Shown: in pieces, positions 47,216 to 58,952 of the stretch | Layout of the letters: each line of letters opens with the position of its first letter | Position numbering within the stretch: the first letter of the stretch is position 1 | Assembly: GCA_015680685.1 (NCBI GenBank) | Contig: MNCI01005835.1 | Coordinates: 62,001 to 126,000 of the forward strand | Source of the DNA: Gnetum montanum | Lineage: Eukaryota; Streptophyta; Gnetopsida; Gnetales; Gnetaceae | DNA length: 64,000 nt | Direction: 5' to 3' | Notes under the pieces: generated by a model | The model's database searches: none | The model's input: the letters and a program-made list of their open reading frames with translations, nothing else | What the model was told of the DNA's origin: nothing | Program-made: the position numbers and the translations under genes

Positions 47216-47360
47216 AAACTCGTCCTCGAGTTACAGTGATTACATAGTGGATAGGTATAGGATTATTAAATGGTGAAAATGGGGTTATACTGTAGTGTGG
47301 AATGAAAAAAAAACAAGGACACAACATAGAGAATGTGCTACAACTACAAAATTTGTGAAC

Positions 47361-50146
47361 TCATGTAGTTCCTGGTGGTGGTGCCTCCTCCATTGGTGCT
47401 TTCCCTTTGTCTTTTACTCCATGCTTTGAGACTTGATGGCGTTGAAGTATGGCCTGGAGTTTCTCCTCTTTAGTCCTAGGGTCTTGTGCCATCCATGCTA
47501 ATGTTCCAATGTTTGATGCAGTCAGCACTTCCCATGGATAGGGTAGTTGCGGAAACATTTGATTGGCCTTGACATACCAAGCCGCAAATACCCGACGCTC
47601 CTCTTCGTAGGCTCTGGCTTTATCTTTGTATTCTTGGAAATCCACAAGCTATCGAGCCAAATTTGCTGCGATACCTTTTTGGCCTTGGTAGCTTGCCTTT
47701 ACCACCTCAAGTTCAAAATTTGCGATCTCCAATTTTTCCAATAACTTCTTGTGTTCTACAAATTTTGCTTCGTATTTGACATAGGTGGTTGCTACCTGCT
47801 ACTCAAGCTCTGTCCTCGGGCACCCTATTGTTAACATGGCAAGGTTGGCATACCGTAGGTTTGCCAACTCCATGTATTCTGTCAAATCTTGAATCTGCAG
47901 GTCTCGATTCTTAACTTCCGCTTGGTGGGAAAAAGCATATGTGTCCAATATGGCCCACTAGTCAGTGTGTTGAGCATTGATATCATTGATGTGGGCCTTG
48001 GTCATATGGATCTCCTTCTCAAGGATCTGTTTGTACATCCCCACTTGGTCACAGAAGTGCTCCTTTAGCTTTTCATGTCATTTAGCCTCATTTTTCCATG
48101 TGCTTATTTCAATAGCCATCTTTTGGTGAATTGCACATACCTCCTCCATTGAGAGGGTTCTATTCTCCTTGGCTAAACGACTTATGTTTTGGTTGACCGA
48201 TATGAATTGTTCTCACAATTGATGAAAGTGTTCCTCAAGAACATTCTTCCCCCCTTCCACAGTGGTCAACTGAAGGTTGTCGGCAACGAGCTTTTTATTT
48301 TCTTCCTGTAAGGCATTGAGTGCCTTAATATGTGCATGAGTTTACGCTTGTGCTGTAGAGGCATCTTAAACAGCCTTCTCTTTTTCATCAGCCACCTTTT
48401 TATTCTCCACTATTAGCTTGGTTAGTTACTCAGTTCTGAAATTATCTAGCTGGTCTACGGGAACAAATTGCAAAGGATCCTGCTATGCTGCTTGTAGGGC
48501 CATGAGCTACTCTTGTAATTTCTTCACCTCTGCTTCAGCATGCTCAACCCTCACTTTTGTTAAGACCAGCTTCCACTTCGTGGAAATGAGGTATGACTGA
48601 ATTGTCGTAGCATCCTGAGGGATGTCAAACAGGGACGTCATTATTTACCCTATTTAGAGAAATCGATCAAGTACATCCTCATGTTCCGCAGGAGTCATTG
48701 AGGTTTCAGCCAAAGTTTGAGCATCCCATGCTCCTGTGAGATCTGTCGGTGGTACAACAGGTACATTGAATGATTCTTTGATGTGGTCTGCGACCACATA
48801 TGCGGCTCCCGTGGCATCCTGGTGTTGCATAACCACCACAGTGGCCCCTTCACCAGTTTCTAATTGCACTTGGAAAGATACCACATTTCATGAGATCTGT
48901 TATGACCAACTACTTTCCCCTCATCCTGTATGAATAGACACTTCACCCCTTGTGCAATCCAAAGAAACTGTGAGCTGAATGGCATCATCAATGATGTGGA
49001 AGAGATTTGCAGCATCATGACTCCCCCAATTGATCGTCTCAGCAATGGCCCTAAGCTGGCTCATTGGTGGTCTATAGTCTTGCAGCGGTGGCTGATCCTA
49101 GCCTGTGCTAGGCCTTGCTTCCTACTGTTGGCTGGGTCTTGTGCTTGGAGGTTGGTTGGGTCCTGCAAGTTGAGTTGCAGTTGGTCTAGCCATTTGTTCT
49201 TCTTCTTCTTCTGGTCCCAGCGTCTCGCCAGTGATTTTCCTTGGAGCTGGCGACTTTAACAATTCAGCATATGAAGTAGTCTCAGCTTTTCGGAGGACAT
49301 TATTGGTGTACCCCTGGATACCAGCATGTTGGCAAAGCTTTATGATAAGACAAGGGAAAAGCAACACCATCTTCCCTATCTTCCATTCCTCAAACCACCC
49401 TAGGATCTCCATTAAATATAGATGGGGAAGGTTAGCATTAACCTTTCCCATCAACACTGCACATCCTCTTGCCACATATGTTGATATTCTTTTTAAGCCC
49501 TTCGTGGGGAAGAGGTGATATGTTCCAATTTTAAAGTAGATCCTCTCTTCCGTCGTCAGCTCACCAAATGTCTTATCTCTGCCATAAGCCCTTTCCAACC
49601 AATCTTGTTGCACATTGGGGTCTGAATGGGTGGATAACTGAGCAATGTTTGGCCCTATATTCAGAAGGTTTAACACTTCTGAAATGACCTATGTGGGGAA
49701 ATCAACTGTCACACCACAAATATTGACAGTGGTGCCTTGCTCTCTATTGTGCCAGAATTGGTACGTCTCCCCTAGGTACCAGGCGCCGCTTTCAGAGAGG
49801 GTAGGCCATAAGGGAGATCCCTTGAGGTGATCCCGAATAGCCTAAGGAGCAAACTCTGCAAAAAATTCAAAGTTCAATTCCACAATCACTGCAGCGAATG
49901 TGGACTTTTCATGGATGGCCTAAACACAATCTTGGGGCAACGTGAGATGTTGTCCCTGTTCAGGTGCTGCAGTAGCTCCTCCTTCTGCCTACCTAGACTG
50001 TATGGTAGGAGGATCCTCTTGATGAATACTAAATGATTGTTCCTCCTGTTCTGCATGTTGTTCGGTAGGGACTTGTCTTGCATCGCTCCTAGGTTGTTTG
50101 CTTCCACCTTGAGCAGGACCTTATTTTTGTCCACATTTCGGGGCCA
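47361..50146 (-). pseudogene. Element 3 ORF2: best-preserved copy of the unknown accessory protein
   Basis: About 2.79 kb (some 928 codons), with fewer stops than the other copies. The start MAPKCGQK follows TTGCAG directly. The N-terminal third shows a Gln/Glu-rich leader, then VIVELNFEFFAEFAP, GAWYLGETYQFWHN and VNICGVTVDFP. Next comes an open stretch 49676-49122 (ERAYGRDKTFGEL, RIYFKIGTYHLFPTKGLK, LLFPCLIIKLCQHAGI). This order recalls Transposase_32/ATHILA ORF-1 domains (inference from memory). The rest is coiled coil with Glu/Gln/Lys heptads, ending WEVLTASNIGTLAWMAQDP and a PPPGTT tail. I see no signal peptide, membrane span or catalytic motif. Remaining stops are mostly TAG/TAA at former CAG/CAA codons. 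Confidence 0.75.
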
Positions 50147-50439
50147 TCTGCAATCACATGGGACCAAGCGTTAGTAAGGTTATTATCAAAGTTAGGTTAT
50201 ACCTTACTACTTGCCTTAATTAATTTATTTTTTATCTCTGTGTGATATTGCCCAAAAGATTGTAATAATGAGTCCGTTTTACTTAGGTGGTTTCCAATTT
50301 TAATCTTCTGGTGTACCTAAAGGATTAAATGGTTTTTTGGCACATTTTATTCTTAATTTACAACTAATTACCCTTAATAATGTCCTTTGGGCGATGAAAA
50401 ATTCCAAAAAATTTAGGTGCTATTCGGTAGGTGTCTCTC

Positions 50440-50460
50440 CCCCATGACTAAGCTAAACCC
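50440..50460 (-). other. Internal polypurine-like tract in the ORF2 leader, element 3
   Basis: Reversed, it reads AGTCATGGGGGAGAGAC, at the same place as the tract at 9290-9306 in element 2. Confidence 0.5.
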
Positions 50461-50611
50461 TCTGGGTTCAAGTAGGTTTGGACGGAATTAAAATCAGAGT
50501 ACCAGTGAGTGAGATAGAGGTTAAGAAGCAAAGGTGTCATACTCGCAAGTCGGAGAGAAAAATTTGAAAAAATCCCCTGCGTGAATCGCAAGAAATGATG
50601 CTAAGTGTTTT

Positions 50612-50612
<1 letters not shown>

Positions 50613-50642
<30 letters not shown>
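50613..50642. repeat. Run of 30 G
   Basis: Thirty consecutive G on the + strand (C in the sense of element 3), between the internal TATA box and ORF2. Element 2 has only a few C at the same point (AGCCCCCTCGC, about 9119-9129). The run is therefore a recent expansion or a sequencing artefact. Confidence 0.85.
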
Positions 50643-50643
<1 letters not shown>

Positions 50644-50646
50644 CAC

Positions 50647-50700
50647 CTATTTATAGGTTTGGAATGACACGATATCATGACATATCGATGTTTAGGCCTG
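50647..50700 (-). promoter_or_regulatory. Internal promoter-like block upstream of ORF2, element 3
   Basis: The reversed TATA box CTATTTATAG (50647-50656) has upstream, on the element's sense strand, CACGATATCATG and CATATCGATG sites. It is in the same position as the block at 9036-9116 and has the LTR-like order of palindromes then TATA. Confidence 0.55.
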
Positions 50701-52083
50701 AGGGAAAATACTGAATTTTAAAGGTTTTTCTTGGAATCAAAAGTTGAAATTAGGACATGTGACATATGTTGAGGGGATTCTAAGGTAATTAGATGATTTT
50801 GAAGGCACGAATAAGTATGGTCTGTAGGTTTTATCAATAAGGACCTTGGGTGGTAGAGAAAAAGGTTATGTAATGGTACATAGGAATGTTATTATTCAGA
50901 GGGGTTGTTGTAGGGAAATAAAATTATTTGAAAATTATGCTAAGGGTAAGAAATGGTATGTGTGAGCTATGTCATAAGTAAAAATTACAAAAGATTACAC
51001 AAGTGGGTCCTCCCCAAAGTAGGTTTCAACCTATAATGCCCTTGTGTAACCAGACTTAAAGTGTCTGTGGGCACTCGAAGGGTTAAATGTAATCCACACT
51101 GATTCCACAAAACACACACATGTAAATATCACCAGAATGAGGTAAGAATTCTATGCTATACAAGACACGAGCTACAATTACATGAACAGTGAGATGAGAT
51201 GAACTATAGAAGGGATTTTAGAGATTGGGACATGAGGTGACTAACCTAGGGCACAGTGAATCCTGCGTGTAAAGCATGATTAACGTGTCACTAACCCGTC
51301 GTTCCAAGATCAGGACCAAGTCCATTCTTCTAATCAATGACATCACATTGTTTCATCCCATGATGAGCAACTATGAGAGTACCATAACAACAAGGTGTAC
51401 GATCACTTGACGTTTTATTCAAGGGAGGAGTGATTTTTGTTTTATGGAACTTTTCTTTTTATTTTTGTCTTTTCTCTTTCTCTTTTTTTTTGATTGTTGA
51501 ATCCAGAGAAGCCGCCAACCTTCAAGCATGGGTGCATGCCTTTCCAGTGGGACCCCCTAGAACAACATTGGATTGTTGAGTGCCCTTTTAATTACTCTTA
51601 CTCCCATTTTTGTTAGATCTACAAGGATCTTAGTACAACCATATTGCATGATAACTCCCACAGACGTCACCAAAGAGAATCCGCAAGTCCCTTTGATATC
51701 ACACCCTAATCATTCCCTCTTGGTCCATCCCTCTTCATTCTGGGTACAATGAACACAAAATTAATTTTAAGTTTTAAGAATGTCAAGGATATCACTGTAC
51801 CCTTGAACAGACCCTCTTATTTGTAGAGTGGATGAGTGGGTGTAATGGGCTCACTGTCCACATAATTGATTACTCGAAACTTGACAACATAGAACACACC
51901 TCAACCAACGATCCACATGAGTGTTTTATTCATAGATTAGATTACTTACAAAAGCGTAAAAAGACAAAAATACTAAAAAGACAAAAATACCAAAAAGACA
52001 AAAAGATAAAACAAGAAGTTGAAAAATGAAAAAAATGGAAAACAAAAATTGAAAAATTAAAGAAAATTAAAAATATTTATTAA
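50701..52083 (-). other. Post-pol type spacer of element 3
   Basis: It is colinear with 7697-9035 of element 2. It contains the reversed AACCTTCAAGCATGGGTGCATGCCTTTCC (read in two parts, about 51519-51547) and an A-rich tract (51955-52075). No protein is supported. Confidence 0.6.
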
Positions 52084-54076
52084 TCCTGCTTGTTATTAAA
52101 ACGGGGGATATCCCTCATAACTAAATGGTTTAGGATGGCAAGGATTAATAAATGGAAGATGAGGATCCTGGCATGTTGGAACTATTCAGACTTGGTCATA
52201 TTTACCCCATCGAGGTTCACACACTTGATTATAATAAGCATAATGGGGCAATTTATACGATGTAGTTCCCAGATAACGAGTTGACCCACTATGATATTTG
52301 GGACTGTTAGATGGTATGCAAGGATTGGGTTGTCGCTCTCCATTCCTGTGTTCATTGGGCCGTATTGTTGTTGGAGTGTGAGTTGGTGGCCTTGATGGAG
52401 TTACATGAGGTGTTGGTTTCGAAGCTATGGGTGCACCACAGTGTGGGACTTATGCTGAGTTGGAGGATGCAGTGGCCTTGGAATTGTGTTCTCCCTTCTT
52501 ACGGTCATGTTTAAAGAAGGGATGCTTTGGATGTTGAGGAGGCCTTTCTTTGTTGTTAGCAATAGTGGCACAAGTAGCATTCGTGGGTTGTTGCTGTGGT
52601 GTAGACACCTTAGGAATAGTTGGTGGCAATGTAGAAGGAGGGAAAGGATGAGAATGTTGAAAATTGGGAGAAGTGTAGTATACACAAGGTGGTGGTTGTG
52701 TTGAAGGCATGGGCTGATAGTATTGAGAAGAATGGTACTGTGGTGAGATAGAGTATGTTGGCCTAGTTGGGGAAATAGGGTGCTAAACAAGATAAGCGTT
52801 TGGGTTCGGATGATATGAAGGGTGTCTCCAGTTTAGGGGTGCTCCCCCCATGACTGGGATTGTTGCCACTGTGATCGAACACAGTACCTCTGTACGAACT
52901 TTGGATGTAACGTGTTTCCCCAATGCTCATCTAAATGTAACAAGATTGGGCATTGGCCCGTGGGGTGATCGTACAGGCATATGTTGCATTCATATGTATG
53001 ATTGGTAGTTGAGCTCCTATTTTCTTTATCCCTTCTTTCCGATTGTCTAATGTTTCGCCCTGCTTATTGGGTTGTCAAAACTCTATCTCCAATAATATCA
53101 ATAAATTCTCCACACTTTTTATACATCCATTCCAACATTTTATTGATCTTTGTCTCAACTTCTTCTAATGATTGTTGTACTGGCAAAGATGATTTTTCCA
53201 CCTTGATATTGATTGATTTTTCCTTTTTGTGATTATGGACCTTTGTTAAGTTGAGATTATGGTCCCGTTGATGTTTTTCAACACTCTCCCATCTAGCCAT
53301 TTCTCCTTCTTCTTTTGCTACCTGCTTAATAAGCTCTTGGACTTGATGGGTTCGTAGTTTGTATAGTTGACCTTGGGTATACATTCCTAAGGTCTCTCTT
53401 GTTTCATCATGAAGCCCATCAATGATATGATACATTAGCCTTTCCTCGGAGAACTCATGGCCTGGACAGTTATTTAACAGTGCATAATATCTTTCCAAGG
53501 CCATGTCCAAGGGTTCATGTTTTGCTTGTTTCCACTCTTGGATTTATTTCCTGAAGGCTGACACTCTTGCGTAGGTTTGATATTTTTTGTTAAAGACTTC
53601 TACCATTGTTGACTAATGTCGTATTGAATTTGGTTTTAACAATCTATACCATACTTTTTCTTGGCCAACGAGTGTCATAGGGAAGAGTTTGAGTTTTTGC
53701 CAACCATTATCAATGTTGTTCCACATACAGGCATCATAGAAGGCTTGTAAATGTTGATGTGGATCTAAGTCATAGCCTCCTGAAAAATTGAAAAAGTTGT
53801 TTAAATCGAGCCTCGGTAGACGACTCTCTTTACGATGCCTACGTGAGATTTGAACAGCCTCTTGTATTTGCGTTAAGCTTGTAGTGGCTAGTAGGGGTTC
53901 ATCGTCATCTTGTAAGTTATGCTTTCATGCATTGGGATGACGTTGCTTTCATTCATGTTTATAAGAAATCCCCACCTTGGGTTGTGTACTCCAATCTTCA
54001 TCGTCATATAGTTCATTGGTTCTCCAATGAACTTCCTCACTAAGTGTGGCATTATCGTGACCCTGTAGGAGAGGCA
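52084..54076 (-). pseudogene. gag: Element 3 gag, broken
   Basis: The start MPLLQGHDNATLSEEVHW at 54076 matches element 2. The capsid core has an open stretch 53510-53064 (ALERYYALLNNCPGHEF, YHIIDGLHDETRETLGMY, ELIKQVAKEEGEMARWESVE). The zinc knuckle CNICLYDHP.GQC is at about 52990-52950, followed by a Pro/Gln/His-rich region (52860-52430). Stops and frame changes inactivate it. The frame ends at the spacer with no protease or polymerase. Confidence 0.8.
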
Positions 54077-54201
54077 TGGTTGTTAAGTTGTGTGTGAAAT
54101 TACGTGTGACTTTTAATAATTATTTCTTTCTAAAAGATATATCGTTAATTTCTTTAGAATGAACTTGTATGATATAACTGATCTAGATAACTAGCATCGT
54201 C

Positions 54202-54219
54202 CTCGGTAACGATGCTAAT
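54202..54219 (-). other. Primer binding site of element 3 (tRNA-Asp type, eroded)
   Basis: Reversed, it reads TTAGCATCGTTACCGAGG next to the 5' LTR end. It corresponds to TTGGCGCCGTTGCCGGGG with G-to-A and C-to-T changes. Confidence 0.65.
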
Positions 54220-55038
54220 GATGAGTGGTGAGTTACCCCTGCACTCAACCATATGAATATGAGCGTTACACGCGTGATCCAGTCGAACTCCGTAGACAGA
54301 CTAGTTGTGGCATCTAAAAAATTAGCCTTAAGTCACAGTTTGCTATCTTCCCACCTAGACTAGTATTATCTTTGTCACATATGGTTTAGTCCAGAGTGAG
54401 GTGTATGATGGGTTTCTAATCTAATGCTACTCCTGAAGGTAATGGAAAGTAATATTAACTAAGCTAGGAGAGAAGGGTGAGAGAATCTAAACTAGCCTAA
54501 GAGTGATGAGCATCCATTCTTGGATTATCCATACACACCTTGGACTTCATGCACGACTACCACTAGGATTACCAAGTGCAAATCCTAGGTATGCTACTGG
54601 GTTACCAAGTAGTCACACTTAAGTGCTCGTAATCAAGTTGTACTCATTCCGTGTTTTAACATGAGTTTAAGGGTGATAAGAGATTAACTAGGAAAGTAGC
54701 AAATAACAATTAATTAAATGGTTAAGCTAAGTGAATGCTGCAATGATAAAGTAATCTCGATCTTTATTGTCGGTCATGTGCATGTCCAAGTACGTCACAC
54801 TTGAATAAAGGATGCCATACAATTACATTCACCACACTATGGGCATACACAGAGAGGAAAAGGGTTGAGAGGAAAAATGAAAACAAAAATCAAACTAACT
54901 AGAAAATTGACTTCTTCTAATCTGTCTACCTCTTATTTATAGATGAGGAGACAGGGCGCGATATCGCATATGCAATATCGCGGTTGGGCTACGATATCGT
55001 GTACGCGATATCGCAGTCCCCCAATTGGTGACTCATCA
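54220..55038 (-). repeat. 5' LTR of element 3 (819 bp)
   Basis: Plus coordinates TGATGAGTGGTGAG to CTCATCA. A reversed TATA (TATTTATAG) is at about 54935-54943, followed by two tandem palindromic units (GCGCGATATCGCATATGC and ACGATATCGTGTACGCG, 54957-55014). The 3' LTR has one unit, which accounts for the 46-bp length difference. Confidence 0.87.
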
Positions 55039-55043
55039 GCACT

Positions 55044-58000
55044 CAATGCATACGGTCATTCTAACACATGTCGTCACCGATTAGATCAAAGATGGACATC
55101 TTCCCAAGAAATTCTCTGATCCCAGGAGTCCTTTGATATATTTACAAATCACTGGAAATTAGCTGTGCAAGGATCTTTTGGATTCAAGTTCCGGTGTCAA
55201 CTTGATTTTTCAAGAAATATACAAGGCCTAGAACCTACCTCCATTGAAAAATAGCAACATTCATCTAGAATTGGCCAACTAGTCCATCACTGTCCCATTA
55301 ACTAGTGGAGGACATTGTTACCACTATTTGTGGGTGGTCATACCACTAGTGGACATTGTTACGATTGTTACCACTAGTGGAGAATTTACATCGACCCCTC
55401 TATGAAGCCTTGAAGACAACCGCAGAGGCATTTGAACCCAAAGCTAAAGCAAGTAGTCAAGGAAGTAATCGAACAACTTCTCAAGGCTGGGTTCATATAC
55501 CCCATTGCTGATAGTGAATGGGTTAGCCCCTTAGTTATTGTGCCTAAAAAGGGAGGCAAATGGAGGGTGTGCATAGATTTCAGGCTACTGAATATGGCAA
55601 CATTCAAAGATCACTTTCTGTTGCCATTTTTTGACTAAGTCTTAGAAACCATCACAGGGCATCGCTATTACAGTTTTCTGGATAGATATAATGGATATAA
55701 CCAAATACAAATAGCCCTAGAAGACTAAGCTAAGACTACATTGACCAGTCCTTGGGGAACGTTTGCATACAAATAGATGGCATTTGGCTTGTGCAATGCC
55801 CTTGCAACATTTCAATGACTAGTTCTAAGCATATTCCAGCAGTAGATAGGGAATGGCGTGGAGGTCTTTATGGACAACTTCTCCACTTATGGAGCAAACT
55901 TTGATCAAGCCTTGGATCGGTTAGACCAAGTGTTAAAAAGATGTGTAGAAACCAATTTGAGGCTCAATTGGTAGAAAAGCCATTTGATGGTCTAAGAGGG
56001 TGTAGTACTAGGGCACAAAATATCACACACAGGGATAGAGGTAGACCCCGAGAAAATCAAAGTTATCCAAGGAATTACCCATCGACTAGAAACTATCAAA
56101 GATAATTGATCATTCCTTGGACACATTGGCTACCATAGGAGATTTATTGAGAACTTTTCAAAGGTTTCCAAACCATTGGTGAAATTAACGAAAAATGATG
56201 TGCCTTTTGAATGGACCAGGGAATGCGAACTAGCTTTTCAAACTCTGAAATAGAAGCTAGTAGAAACACTCATTCTACAAGCTCCTGACTAGTCCAAACC
56301 ATTCCATATTATGACTAATGGCTCCAACTATGCCTTAGGAGCTGCACTTACATAATTAGATGACTAGAAGCATCCTTACTACATCCACTATTCAAGTAAA
56401 AGTATCATTGGTGCTAAACTTAACTACACTACCATAGAGAAAGAATTAATGGTTGTAGTGTTTGTACTAGAAAAGTTTAGACACTATGTATTGGGATATA
56501 AAGTATATATACATCAGATCATAGTGTAATTTGGTTCCTCATGAATAAGCCAATGGTAAGGACTCGTATCATACGATGGCTTGTAATCTTATAAGAGCTC
56601 GATCTTATGATGATCGATCGTAAAGGCACCGAGAACGTAGTTGCTGATCATTTATCTCAGTTACGATGGGACAACAAAGAGGATGAGTATCTAATTTCTG
56701 ATTATTTCCTTTGTGAATTCCTCTTTGCCGGTGTAGTGAATAATTAATCACCCACGGAGACAAACTAGTACAGTAGCATTCTTACCTATCTCCTCATCTA
56801 ACAAATACCACAAGATTTAAACCTTAAGAAGAAACAACAGTTTCTTCACTAATCCAAGTACTTTATGGAGATCAATGGGAAACTTTACAAAGTGTGTCCC
56901 GATGGCTTGGTTCGATGGTGTGTTCCTGATATAGATCAATTGCAAGTTCTCCAAGATGCTCATGAGGGTTCTTGTGGGGGCCATTACACTGGGATACGAA
57001 CAACCATCGAGATCTTGCTTGCAGGATATTATTGGCCTACATTGTTTTGGGATGCCCATCAATTCGTCTAATCTTGTGAGCACTATCAACGTGATGGGAA
57101 AATGACTACTAGAATGGAGGATCTGCAACAATGGATCCAACCATTACAACCCTTCAACATTTGGGGAATTAATTTTATGGGGCCAAATTACACCAATGTC
57201 CAATGAAAAAGCTTACATTATTGTTGTCATTGATTACCTAACTAAATGGAAAGAAGTAGCTACTATTAAGGATTGTACATCATCTATAGTTGCACGATTT
57301 GTTCAACAAAAAATCATAAATAGGTTTGGTGTGCCACATGCACTTATTTTAGACAATGGTACGCATTTCATAGGTGTAACTTTTCAGAAATTAATGCAAT
57401 GCTTAGGGGTTGAACACAAACTGACAACACCATACCACCCCCAAGCGAACGGTTAAGCCGAAGTCACCAACAAGGAGATTACCAAGATATTGACAAGAAC
57501 CATTAGCAAGTTTAGGTAAGACTGGAGCACTAAAATGAACAATGCTCTTTGGGCATATCACTCCACATGGAAACTCCCTATAGGCTACTCTCCCTATGAG
57601 TTAGTGTATGGTAAATTACCAATGCTTCCTATTCAAACTAAGCTCCATACACTATCCACAGCATGTGACCTCAACCTTGACCTTGATTTAGCATAGAAAC
57701 AGTTAGTAACCCTTAACTTGCTAGATGAAAATTGACTAGCTGCTCTATCATCTAATGAATTGTACAAGGTATTCAATAAACAACGTCATGACCTAAGGAT
57801 TAGGAAAGTTAAATATCAACCGGGAGATAAGGTTCTCTACTGGTATCCCACACATGTACCACAACATACTAAATTTCAAACACTATGGGAAAGACCTTAT
57901 ATTATTTATGCAACTTTTCCTTCAGGGACCATGACAATATACAAACCTGAGAGCCTGGACAAGAAACTGTTGGTCAACGTGCAACAAACCAAACCTTTCC

Positions 58001-58065
58001 ATGAGCTTAGGATAGCCAGTACACGTGCTACCTCTATTAGTGGACAACCTTGCTCACTATTTTAG
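55044..58065 (+). pseudogene. pol: Element 4 pol: protease to integrase, broken
   Basis: This continues element 4 after the nested element 3. The protease region (about 55150-55200) reads LLDSSSGVNLIF where DSG is expected. Reverse transcriptase (about 55430-56000) has GFIYPIADSEWVSPLVIVPK and GKWRVCIDFRLLN. The catalytic FxDD motif reads FMDNF (about 55867-55881), so the second Asp is Asn. RNase H is about 56310-56670. The integrase zinc finger is at 56940-57090 (HEGSCGGHYT, then CEHYQ with the second Cys replaced). The core (57140-57470) has WGINFMG for the first Asp (Asn), LILDNGTHFIG (Asp kept) and the AEVTNKEI Glu. The C-terminus has YQPGDKVLYWYP. The frame ends TAG at 58063-58065, without a chromodomain. 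It has over a dozen stops. Confidence 0.85.
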
Positions 58066-58952
58066 ATCTCCTCCTTCCAACTCAGTCGTGGGGGAGATGG
58101 CTACCTATGCTAACCATTCAAGGCCCTTAGTTCTTTTTAAATTTTTGTTTTACACATTTTCCAACTTTTTTTATTTTTTTACACCATTGTTCATATTTTT
58201 ACTATTTCTTTGTTCGCTTGATTTACTTTTATTCATCATCCAATAAGTGCTCATGATGGTGGATTGAATTATATCATATTGATTGCTAATGTTTGATTTT
58301 TACGTTTGAATTATGATGCTGATATTAAGGTATGGTTCTTTTGGTAAAATAGGCAATGAGTCCACGCTGTCCACTCATCCATACAACTCTATGGTCTCCT
58401 TTGGCTTTGAATTGTATAGTCCCTTTTTCCAAGTAAACTTGTTAATTAATTTGTGGCTAGGTATTTTTCAAACCAAGGAAAGAATCAAAGGATGAAAAGG
58501 GTTTGACTTTAAGGGAATTTGATGCATTTGTGCTAGCCATTCTCTTGGGTGCTTAGATGTTTTTTCTTGGGTTTTCTGCCATTCTACCATCAATCAAATA
58601 TCAGGAGGCTAAGTGAATAAAAATAAGTCTTTGCATGATGTGGTTCTCATGCTAAAAAAGAAAAAAAAGAAAAAAAAGTGAGAATTCAAAGCACTCCCCT
58701 TAGACAAAATAATGAAGTATGGGCTACAAGCACTAGTTATGGAACGGGAAAGACATGTTACCAATGCTTGAAGGTTCCCTCTAACTAAGGCCCCTTCTCG
58801 CTTCTTGCTTCTCCATCTCACTCTCCTCGGAATGGTGGTGACTCTTTGTGAAAGCATTCTTGTTGCTTCAAGAGGATGGATTGGTCAAGTGTATTGTTGT
58901 GAGGTCACTGAATGTGGTTGGTTTGAGTTCAGATTTGGAATGAGTTCTACTC
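58066..58952 (+). other. Post-pol spacer of element 4
   Basis: It begins with the internal polypurine-like tract AGTCGTGGGGGAGATGG (58084-58100). A T-rich part follows, then an A-rich tract (58655-58680) and GGAAAGACATGTTACC with CAATGCTTGAAGGTT (58748-58775), which align to the spacer of element 2. It is interrupted on the right by solo LTR B. No gene seen. Confidence 0.6.

Larger units (their letters stand above)
46424..55038 (-). mobile_element. Element 3: complete retrotransposon with gag and ORF2 but no pol, nested in element 4
   Basis: An 8.6-kb minus-strand element: 5' LTR 55038-54220, primer site, gag (54076-52084), spacer, internal promoter-like block, ORF2 (50146-47361), polypurine tract and 3' LTR 47196-46424. 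Flanks ACACT (46419-46423) and GCACT (55039-55043) are a five-base target duplication with one transition. It is colinear with element 2 over its full length and likewise lacks protease, reverse transcriptase and integrase. It has inserted between the gag linker and the protease of element 4. Confidence 0.9.
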
